In this document: piece after piece, positions 1 through 7,000 of the stretch
Layout: each line of letters begins with the position of its first letter
Position numbering within the stretch: the stretch's first letter is position 1
Assembly (NCBI GenBank): GCA_016302435.1
Contig: JAEDNQ010000109.1
Coordinates: 1-7,741 of the forward strand
DNA: 7,741 nt
Direction: 5' to 3'
Source: Bacteroidaceae bacterium
Lineage (GTDB): Bacteria; Bacteroidota; Bacteroidia; Bacteroidales; Bacteroidaceae
Notes under the pieces: generated by a model
What the model saw: the letters and a program-made list of their open reading frames with translations, nothing else
Databases searched by the model: none
Told to the model about the DNA's origin: nothing
Made by a program: the position numbers and the translations under genes

Positions 1-905
1 TTCCTCGCCCGAGGCATCTACACACGCCACAAGATGATAGCCTATGATGTTGACCCCTCTACCCACGAGCTTGTAGTGAGATGGAAGTGGTACAACAACA
101 CCAATGGTCCATGGAAGGGACAGGGGTATCACAATTTCGGCATCGCCGATGTGGACCTCGACGGACGCGATGAGATAGTCTTCGGTTCTATGGTCATCGA
201 CGACAACGGCAAGGGACTCTCCACCACAGGTCTCGGCCACGGCGACTCACAGCACTGCAGCGACTTCGACCCTTACACTCACGGACTCGAAATCTATGCC
301 TGCAACGAGGATCAGCCTGGCAACAACTTCCGCGACGCTACCACAAGCAAGATATATCACCGATACAACGCTGGCAATGACGATGGACGTGCCATCTGCG
401 GCAACTTCACCGATGCCTTCCCCGGAGGACTTGGCTGCTCAGCTCGAGAAGGGGCCATCAGTACCGTCACATACGGAGCTGTCAACGGACTTGACGCCAC
501 AGGCGTAAACACCAACTTCCGCATCTATTGGGATGGCGACCTCTGCTCAGAGACATTCAACTATATCAATGGCAAAAACACAGAAGGATGCATAGCCAAG
601 TACGGCAGTTGGAGCCCTATCTACACTTGTGCCGGTTCGATGACCAACAATGACACCAAGGGCACACCATGCTACCAGGGTGACATCCTTGGCGACTGGC
701 GCGAGGAAATCATCATGCGCACAGCCGACAACAACATCCGCATCTACTCCACTCCTACCGCAACAAACTATCGCATACCAACCCTCTGGTCAGACCACCA
801 GTATCGCAACGCTATGGTATGGCAGATGTGCGGCTACAACCAGACACCCCACATCAGCTACTTCCTCGGCAAACTCGAAGGCATCACCATGGCTCCACCG
901 CCACT
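1..905 (+). other. PL11 catalytic domain, C-terminal half
   Basis: The DxDxDG loop at residues 39-44 and the D-x-x-G-D-W-R-E-E block at 217-225 are the Ca-binding propeller-blade motifs typical of PL11. NDTK at 206-209 (bases 649-660) aligns with the segment that I recall as Asn-Gly-Thr-Lys in YesW, where the Lys is proposed to be catalytic; here the Gly is Asp. Y268 in YNQTPH probably matches the substrate-stacking tyrosine near the YesW C-terminus. The fragment has nine cysteines (residues 75, 90, 122, 135, 171, 186, 199, 213, 266), which looks high for a PL11 and suggests disulfides. The domain appears to end near residue 290, after YFLG and before a Pro-rich linker. Residue equivalences are from memory, not from an alignment. 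Confidence 0.9.
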
Positions 906-3717
906 CACCTCCACTGGCCGCACTGAGATAGGCAACGGTGGCACCGTGGGCGCAAGTCACAACGACCAGCATGTCCTCGCCTTTGAGAATGGCGACTACT
1001 CTATCAGCATAGAAGATGGTGCAGCACCATACATCCTCACTATCAATGTGCCCACATGGGTACAGGGCTCTGCTCCAAGCGAGTGCTCTGCTGCCAGCTA
1101 CAAGATAACATACGACACTTATACCTGCAATGTGACAGGTGGCGGCATCACAGGAAGCGCACGCCTCGTCAAGCAGGGCGACGGCATCCTCAACCTTCCC
1201 AAGACAGCCTTCACCCACACAGGCGAGACCAACATCTGGGCAGGTACGCTCAACTTCGACGGTACCATGCTCCAGTCTCCACTCTGGCTCAACCGCTTTG
1301 CCGAACTCAACTCCAACGGCGGCAGCTTCCGCAGCATCAAGGCCGACTATGCTTCCGTCATCCGTCCAGGAGGAGAAAACTCCATGGGCAATATCACAAC
1401 CGACTCTCTCTCTCTCGGCTTCGGCTCACGCATCGTCCTCGACGTTTACAGCGATGGCACAGCTGCCGACAAGATCAACACCAAGTATCTCAGCATAGAG
1501 AAGAAGACTGGCACAGCTTGGACAACAGCAGGACCAAAGTACCTTGCTCCTGTCATCGAACTCGTTGGCCATACAGCCGAAGGCGAGACACTCATTGCTC
1601 CAGGCAAGTATGTCGTAGCTGAAGGCATAGAGAAAGTCTACGGTGAGGTCAGCAATATCATCATTGAGGGGCTTGCCACTCAGAAGAAGTCACTCTATGT
1701 CGAAGAAGGAAAGCTCATCCTCGAAATCGTAGGACTCCGTGACCCTGCATCTGTCGTATGGGCAGGTACAGAAAGCAACATCTGGAATCTTGCCGATGCC
1801 AACAACTTCTCTATCACAGAAGATGGCGCTGCTACCCCAACAGTATTCGTCTCTGCCGATGATGTCCTCTTCAATGATGAGGCAGAAAATAAAACTGTTG
1901 CTATCAACGGTTCTGTCATGCCAGGCAACATCGTTGTCAACAACACATCTGCTTATACCTTCAACGGCACAGGTGCCATCGACGGTCTCGCCTCATTCAC
2001 CAAGGAAGGAACAGGCACCGTCACCATGGCCAATGAGAACAGCTACACAGGTGGCAACTACCTCAAGGGTGGCACAACGAAGGTTAGCCTCCTCTCCAAT
2101 CAGTATTCAGCCGTGGGCAACCTCGGTGGCATCACCACTTCCACAGCGAAGTTCACCATGGAGAATGGCGCAGTCCTTCAGACGACAGCTGCCGTCGAGA
2201 TGGGCTCGCCAATGAAGATGGTCGGTGAAGAGGGTGGTGTCATCAATGCCAGCGGCGACTTCAAGATGGATGCCATCATCACAGGTACCACTCTCACAAA
2301 GAAAGGCAACGGATGTCTCAAGACAGCCAAGGCTAATACATCCCTCAGCCGCCTCGTCATAGCCGGCGGTTCTGTGGCTGCTCAGGCGGGCGACCCTGCC
2401 AAGGTGGTCGAGCTCCAGTCGGGCACTCTCTGGGATGACGCACAGGCCACCACTCATGAGATAAACATCCCTAAGGGCAAGAGCGGAACATGGCAGCTTA
2501 CAGGCACATACTACACAGCCTATGCCAACAAGCTCACAGGCGAAGGCACACTCACCATTGTGCCACGCAACACAGTCTCTCGTGTACGCATCACAGGCAA
2601 CTGGTCAGCCTTTGAAGGCACTGTCAAGCACACTACGACAACGATCTGGTTGCCTCTCGACGCTTCAACAGGCATGCCAAAGGCAACCCTCGACCTTGCT
2701 GAAGGCTGCACTGCTACCAACGTGGCAAAGACCTTCAAGATAGGACGCCTCACAGGCAAGGGCTCACTTGCTCACCCAGTGGCAAACTTCCAAAACTCAA
2801 GTGCTGTCAACGGCAGCAACACATGGCAGGTCGGCAACTCTGACGACGCTCTGGGCGACTTCACCTTCGATGGCACTATGCATGACGACGCTGGCAACAA
2901 CAAGTGCAACTTCGAGAAGATAGGCACATGCAAGATGACAGTGTCTGGCACATGGACCAACTCTGGTACGGTGAAGGTGACTGCAGGTGAACTCTTCATC
3001 AAGTCTGGCTCAACCCTCGGCACGGGTGCTCTCACAGTGGCCAACGGAGCTAAACTCTCAGGCACATCCAAGACCTCTGCTCCTATGACAAACAGCTCAT
3101 TCACCATCAACGGTACACTTCAGCCTGGTGCCACAGCATCAGCCGTGACAGGCAACCTCAACTTCAACGGCAAGAATGTGACCTTCGGCGCAACCAGCCG
3201 TCTCGTCATCGGTCTCCGCAAGTGTGCAGCAACCACTCCCAACAATACCTACATCACCAACATCGGTACGCTCAAGCTTACTGCCGGCATGACCATCGCT
3301 CCATACATCAGCGAGACAAACATCGCCAACCTCACTACCGACGAGGCAAAGGTTGACTCCTTCATCCTCTGGACAGAAGCCAAGACTGTCAATGTCACAG
3401 GCGACCTCAAGTTCGAATTCCCAGAGATTCCCGACTACTACATCTGGGACACAAGCAACATAGCCAATGGTGTCATCTACATCAAACTCGATGCGGAGAA
3501 GTATAAGGACTACATCACAGGTCTCAACAGCATCGCCGCCGACGAGACAGTGACGGTAGAAGTTGTCAACATGAACGGTAACCTCGTCGACACATTCACA
3601 GCTCCTATGGGCAGCATCAAGTCATCCATTGCTCAGTCTTCACTTCCTAAGGGCATCTACATGCTACGCATCAAGAGTGAAGGTGGCAAGAAGGTAGCGA
3701 TGAAGATTGTGAAATAA
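1..3717 (+). CDS. Rhamnogalacturonan lyase (PL11) fused to beta-helix repeats and a T9SS-like tail; 5' partial
   Basis: The frame is open through base 1, so the Met codon at 34 is internal (residue 1 of the numbering used here) and the true start is upstream. Residues 1-~290 carry PL11 hallmarks: DVDLDGRDE (39-47), GHGD (68-71), DDGRA (116-120), NNDTK (205-209), GDILGDWREE (216-225) and YNQTPH (268-273). PL11 enzymes are calcium-dependent beta-propellers that split rhamnogalacturonan I by beta-elimination. A complete PL11 is about 600 residues (Bacillus YesW), so roughly half the propeller and the export signal are missing. Residues ~300-1160 are Gly/Thr/Asn-rich beta strands with passenger-associated-type repeats. 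Residues ~1160-1227 form a T9SS type-A-like tail, implying export to the cell surface or medium. There is no C-terminal beta-barrel, so this is not a classical autotransporter. The TAA stop is followed by a terminator. The PL11 call is strong; the fold of the middle is inferred. Confidence 0.93.
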   Translation, partial: FLARGIYTRHKMIAYDVDPSTHELVVRWKWYNNTNGPWKGQGYHNFGIADVDLDGRDEIVFGSMVIDDNGKGLSTTGLGHGDSQHCSDFDPYTHGLEIYACNEDQPGNNFRDATTSKIYHRYNAGNDDGRAICGNFTDAFPGGLGCSAREGAISTVTYGAVNGLDATGVNTNFRIYWDGDLCSETFNYINGKNTEGCIAKYGSWSPIYTCAGSMTNNDTKGTPCYQGDILGDWREEIIMRTADNNIRIYSTPTATNYRIPTLWSDHQYRNAMVWQMCGYNQTPHISYFLGKLEGITMAPPPLTSTGRTEIGNGGTVGASHNDQHVLAFENGDYSISIEDGAAPYILTINVPTWVQGSAPSECSAASYKITYDTYTCNVTGGGITGSARLVKQGDGILNLPKTAFTHTGETNIWAGTLNFDGTMLQSPLWLNRFAELNSNGGSFRSIKADYASVIRPGGENSMGNITTDSLSLGFGSRIVLDVYSDGTAADKINTKYLSIEKKTGTAWTTAGPKYLAPVIELVGHTAEGETLIAPGKYVVAEGIEKVYGEVSNIIIEGLATQKKSLYVEEGKLILEIVGLRDPASVVWAGTESNIWNLADANNFSITEDGAATPTVFVSADDVLFNDEAENKTVAINGSVMPGNIVVNNTSAYTFNGTGAIDGLASFTKEGTGTVTMANENSYTGGNYLKGGTTKVSLLSNQYSAVGNLGGITTSTAKFTMENGAVLQTTAAVEMGSPMKMVGEEGGVINASGDFKMDAIITGTTLTKKGNGCLKTAKANTSLSRLVIAGGSVAAQAGDPAKVVELQSGTLWDDAQATTHEINIPKGKSGTWQLTGTYYTAYANKLTGEGTLTIVPRNTVSRVRITGNWSAFEGTVKHTTTTIWLPLDASTGMPKATLDLAEGCTATNVAKTFKIGRLTGKGSLAHPVANFQNSSAVNGSNTWQVGNSDDALGDFTFDGTMHDDAGNNKCNFEKIGTCKMTVSGTWTNSGTVKVTAGELFIKSGSTLGTGALTVANGAKLSGTSKTSAPMTNSSFTINGTLQPGATASAVTGNLNFNGKNVTFGATSRLVIGLRKCAATTPNNTYITNIGTLKLTAGMTIAPYISETNIANLTTDEAKVDSFILWTEAKTVNVTGDLKFEFPEIPDYYIWDTSNIANGVIYIKLDAEKYKDYITGLNSIAADETVTVEVVNMNGNLVDTFTAPMGSIKSSIAQSSLPKGIYMLRIKSEGGKKVAMKIVK
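1165..1257 (+). repeat. Passenger-associated repeat unit 1
   Basis: Residues 378-408 read LVKQGDGIL, then THTGET, then WAGTLNF. This is the K-x-G-x-G / TGxT / GTL layout of autotransporter-associated strand repeats. Confidence 0.65.
1759..2085 (+). repeat. Passenger-associated repeat unit 2 with the W-x-G lead-in block
   Basis: This is the best-formed unit. Residues 576-590 read WAGTESNIWNLADAN, then DDVLFND (609-615), then a strand pair ending near YTFNGTGAI. It continues with FTKEGTGTVTM (655-665) and NSYTGG (669-674), then KGGT. The same order (WxGxxxxxW, then DxVxFxD, then a YTFxGxG strand, then TKxGxGTxT, NxYTGG) recurs in secreted repeat proteins of Verrucomicrobia, Planctomycetes and Bacteroidetes, so the family call here is firm. 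Confidence 0.8.
2293..2376 (+). repeat. Passenger-associated repeat unit 3, degenerate
   Basis: Residues 754-781 read LTKKGNGCL, then LVIAGGSV. The K-x-G-x-G and GG turns are kept, but the NxYTGG segment has decayed. It carries one of the few cysteines of this region. Confidence 0.55.
2911..3000 (+). repeat. Passenger-associated repeat unit 4, degenerate
   Basis: Residues 960-989 read FEKIGTCKMTV, then NSGTVKVTAGELFI. It follows the strand-turn-strand pattern with a second Gly-to-Cys-like replacement, and runs on into GTGALTVANGAKL. Confidence 0.55.
3511..3714 (+). other. T9SS type-A-like C-terminal sorting domain
   Basis: Residues ~1160-1227 contain VTVEVVNMNGNLVDTF, then LPKGIYMLRI, ending in GGKKVAMKIVK. 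This matches the Por-secretion tail layout: an edge strand with xNxxGxxV, a central LPxGxYxxxI strand and a final K-V-x-K-x-x-K strand. Such tails direct proteins across the outer membrane through T9SS and are often removed on attachment. It explains how a beta-helix protein with no barrel could reach the surface. Confidence 0.75.
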
Positions 3718-3786
3718 AGTCGATTTTTACTCCTTAGGAAACAAAAACAGGGGTAGATAGCAACATTTATACACATATTTATATAT

Positions 3787-3823
3787 AAAAAGAGTGAAAT
3801 GTTTGGTCGTTTCACTCTTTTTT
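3787..3823 (+). terminator. Rho-independent terminator of the lyase gene
   Basis: A perfect 13-base inverted repeat pairs 3787-3799 with 3810-3822 around a 10-base loop. The core is GAGTGAAA/TTTCACTC, flanked by an A run on the left and a T run on the right. It lies 70 bases after the lyase stop. The A/T-rich flanks would also let it act on the opposite strand. Confidence 0.88.
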
Positions 3824-3833
3824 AGTTTCTTTG
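3802..3833 (+). promoter_or_regulatory. Bacteroidetes-type promoter candidate for the downstream gene
   Basis: TTTG at 3802-3805 (-33 element) and TTTCTTTG at 3826-3833 (-7 element; consensus TAnnTTTG, one mismatch) are 20 bases apart, the usual spacing for the Bacteroidetes primary sigma factor. Transcription would start near 3840 and leave a leader of about 130 bases. The -33 element lies in the loop of the preceding terminator, so the two signals overlap. No better match is seen in the gap. Confidence 0.55.
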
Positions 3834-3839
3834 CATCGC

Positions 3840-3973
3840 TAAAAGTGCAAACCTATTGTACAAGGGCATTCGACTAACTAAGAACATGAGGAAACATTTA
3901 CTCACGTGTTTCCAAACTATATTGTTAACTCAGATAAACAAACAACATTATTAACTTTTCAAAAACTAACTGT
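3840..3973 (+). promoter_or_regulatory. 5' leader of the multimodular protein gene, with a small hairpin
   Basis: GGAAACA (3890-3896) can pair with TGTTTCC (3907-3913) around a 10-base loop. An alternative pairing, TGAG (3887-3890) with CTCA (3901-3904), competes with it. The last ~45 bases before the ATG are A-rich with no Shine-Dalgarno, as usual in Bacteroidetes. No known riboswitch is recognised, and the hairpin is short enough to be incidental. Confidence 0.4.
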
Positions 3974-4039
3974 ATGAAGAATCTATTCTCTATCTTTTTC
4001 ACAGCATCATGCGTGCTGGGGGGGGTGACAGCACAGGCT
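3974..4039 (+). other. Sec signal peptide
   Basis: Residues 1-22 have a short basic start (MK), a hydrophobic core through V18 and the motif AQA at 20-22, giving likely signal peptidase I cleavage before Q23. The h-region is encoded partly by the G8 tract. Confidence 0.88.
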
Positions 4040-7000
4040 CAGCAGCAGTACACTATCCTCGAAGACCTCACTTCGAAGAAGCTGACCAACGCTGACTTCA
4101 AGGCAGACGCTCCACTCAGTGGCATCGAAAAGCTTTGTACTTACGACTACGACATGCCAGACAACGGTGCTGGCGCAGATGGCACAGGCAAGTTCGGTCT
4201 CCAGCCTATCACAGGATGGACCGCAAACCTTCCATCTGACAATATCAAGGTGATGGCAACAAGTGGTGACCCCGCACGTGAAGATGGTGCTAACGCAAAG
4301 GCTGGCGGCATTTTCGCTTATGATGACGACACAAACGAAGGTTTAGCGAAGGTCGGCCTCGGAGGCACATACTATGCACCTTACACGTCTGCAGAACGTC
4401 CGGGTCCAGGACTCGGTATTGTAGCGGTATGGGGCGCTGAGGCTACATACTCGCAGGATGTGACCCTCCCTGCAGGCGCATACATGATTATCGCTACTCT
4501 GCAGAATACTGCTGGAACAGGTGGCATCACCAACAAGTTTGGCTTCTATGTCTCTGACTCAGAGTATTACAAGTCAAAGAATGCTTCTTACGCTGTCAGC
4601 GAGGGTTGGGTAAACGACACCATCCTCTTCATGTTGGATAAAGAGACAAGCGGAAAACTCTCTATCGGATATAGTATTGGTAGCCTTGGATCAGGCTCAG
4701 CCCCACACCTCTTCTACGATGAGGTGAAGATATATTCTATTGACAGGACACCTCTCATTCAGGATCAGATCAATGCTCTCAAGGCTGAGCTCATGACTCT
4801 CATCGAGGAGGCTGAATTTAATAAGGTTGACACAAAGGAGGCTTATTCTGTCTACAATGATGCCAATGCTTCTCTCGAAGCTGTGCAGGCAGCTTATGAT
4901 GATTTGAAAGCTGCCATTGCTGCCGCTCATACAGACCTCTCTGCATTCTTTATCACCAACCCACACTTCACTCTCGACACTCCACTTCCAGAGGACAACG
5001 GTATCTGTACATACGATTATGACATGGAAGATCCTAAGGGTGCTAATGAGCGCAAGGTTGACTATTACGGTATGCAGCCTGTAGAAGGCTGGACTGCGAC
5101 AAGTGAAAAAGAAAACGCTCGTGCGTCAGGAGTCTTTAAGGTTGGTAGCAACTCTTTCCTCGGTGGTAAGGGATATTATGCTCCAACATATTTGTCTGAT
5201 GGCTCAACAGAAGGCAATGTTCTCGGTTTCGTTGACGTATGGTCGGCTCAGTCTCAGTACACTCAGGGTGTAACAATACCTGCTGGTAACTATACTCTTG
5301 AAATCTCATATTATAATGCTGGCGGTACAGGTACTATCGAAAAGAATCTCATGGGATTCATTTCAGAGGATGGTACTGAATACTTAGGTAGCAACATGTC
5401 GTTCGAGACAGGCAAGTGGATAAAGGAAAAGATAACGTTCACACTTGAAGAAGAGACTGCAGGTCAGTTCTCAATGGGTTACAAGGCTGTGAACGCAGGT
5501 TCAGGATCCATGCCTCACCTCTTCATTGAGGGTATCGCCCTCTACTATGCTGGTGACCTCAACATTGACCCATCTCTCTTTGCTCTCCAGGCAGCTGCCA
5601 CTACTGGTCGCAAGACTCTCAACGATAATGATTTCTTCACAGAACTGGAAGAGAAACTCGAGGCAGCTGTATCTGCTGGTGAAGATCTTGTCTCTAGCCA
5701 AAGTGCAGACGCTGAAGCTAACACCGCAGCTGCAAATGCTATCAACGAGCTCATGCCAATTGTAAGAGCAAACATCGCAGCTTACGAGAAACTCGATATC
5801 TTCTACAATGAAACTCTTGCCGAAGCTATCGAAAAGTATGATGCTATCGAGCAGGTTTCAGAACCTCTCAATGACCTCAATGATGAACTCATGGATGTGA
5901 CTTCAGAATACTCATGGTCAACAGAACAAATCAACGAGGCTATCGCATCTCTCGACACAATCATCAAGGACGGTGTCAAGGCCGCTTGGGATGCTGCAGT
6001 AGAGTCTGGCGAGTCTCTTGACGAGCCACTCGACATTACTGTCCTCTTCGAACAGATGGCTTACACTTACAGCACTTCTGCTGTTACAGGCTCAAATGTG
6101 CCAGACAAGGAGTGGGTATTTGGTGACGCTTCTAACTTCAAGACTCAGTATGGTACAGCCGAGGTATGGAACCAGAGCCCATTTGAGGTAAGCCGCACAC
6201 TCAAGGATATGCCTGCTGGTACATACACTATCACAACTAAGGCATTCTACCGCACTGCTGGCAACGCTACAAATATTGCTAACTACGACCCATCAGCTCC
6301 TGCATCAGCATTTGTATTTGCCGGTTACGCTACTACAGGTCTTACTAACGTGGCTGAGATATCTTCTGCTGAAGCTATCGAAGGTTGGGCAGACGTGGAT
6401 GGTGTTTACGTTCCAAACAACCAGCAGACTGGTTATAACATCTTCAACGACGAAGCATACACTGAAAAGGTAGAGAAGTCTGTATCAACAGTTCTCGGTG
6501 AGGCAGGTGACCTCAAGTTTGGTGTGAAGGCTTCACAGCTCGAAGGCGACAGCTGGGTACTCTGGTACTCATTCTCTATCAAGTACAACGCTCCTGACGC
6601 ATCTATCCTTAGCAGTGAGCTTGAAGGCTGCATCGCCGAGGCACAAGCTCTCAAGGATGAGGTTGGTATGAACGACTGGGGTACTATTCAGGCTGAACAG
6701 GCTATTGAGGCAGCTCAGGGTGCCGTTGGCAAGGACATCCCAACAGTAACAGCAGCTATTAGCGCTCTCAATGCAGCTATGGATGCAATGAAGGCTAACG
6801 CAGAGGCTCTCATAGCAGTAGAGAATGCAAGCAATAAGATGAATGAGGCTGCTGAAAACGTAGAGAGCATGACAGCTGAAGCTGAGGCAGCTTATGCAGC
6901 AGCATCTGCAAAGTACGAAGAAGCAGGCGAACTCTCTACAGAGGAACTCCTCGCTCTTGCTGAAGAACTCAACTATGCTGCCGACCTCATCAAGGTTCCA

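Larger units (their letters stand above)
940..3510 (+). other. Long beta-strand repeat region, predicted beta-solenoid
   Basis: Residues ~303-1160 are low in charge and rich in Gly, Thr, Asn, Ser and Val, with alternating hydrophobic strands and N/G turns, as in right-handed beta-helices. Four stretches match the passenger-associated repeat pattern (F/L-T/V-K-x-G-x-G, then T-x-G, then G-G-T/S). They begin near residues 378, 655, 754 and 960. Intervening segments such as LTGEGTLTIV (834-843) and GTGALTVANGAKL (996-1008) are degenerate strand-turn units. No catalytic motif is visible. Likely roles are a rigid stalk that displays the lyase away from the cell, or a glycan-binding surface; both are inferences from the repeat class. 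Confidence 0.7.

Noticed and set aside
34..36. ATG as the start of the lyase gene
   Set aside because: The same frame is open to base 1 and the preceding residues (FLARGIYTRHK) continue the PL11 fold, so this Met is internal.
148..174. Dockerin or EF-hand domain at DVDLDGRDE
   Set aside because: A single DxDxDG loop followed by a strand is part of the PL11 propeller; there is no paired second loop or helix as in dockerins.
790..1218. Open frame of 142 codons on the minus strand inside the lyase gene
   Set aside because: It lies wholly within a well-supported coding frame, has no upstream promoter-like signal and gives no recognisable protein. It looks like a shadow of the biased codon use of the real gene.
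1056..1622. Open frame of 188 codons on the plus strand inside the lyase gene
   Set aside because: The translation is rich in Arg, Gln, His and Ser, as expected from reading the true frame out of phase. It overlaps the beta-helix coding region and has no domain.
940..3510. Classical type V autotransporter
   Set aside because: The repeats look like passenger repeats, but there is no C-terminal beta-barrel translocator; the end is a T9SS-like tail.
3718..3973. tRNA, small gene or invertible promoter in the gap
   Set aside because: No cloverleaf or credible short coding frame is present. The only clear inverted repeat is a 13-bp terminator stem too close together to be a recombinase-inverted segment.
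4004..4015. Lipoprotein lipobox ending at Cys13 of the second protein
   Set aside because: The residues before the Cys (T-A-S) lack the usual Leu at -3, the hydrophobic stretch before it is very short, and a good AQA signal peptidase I site follows at 20-22.
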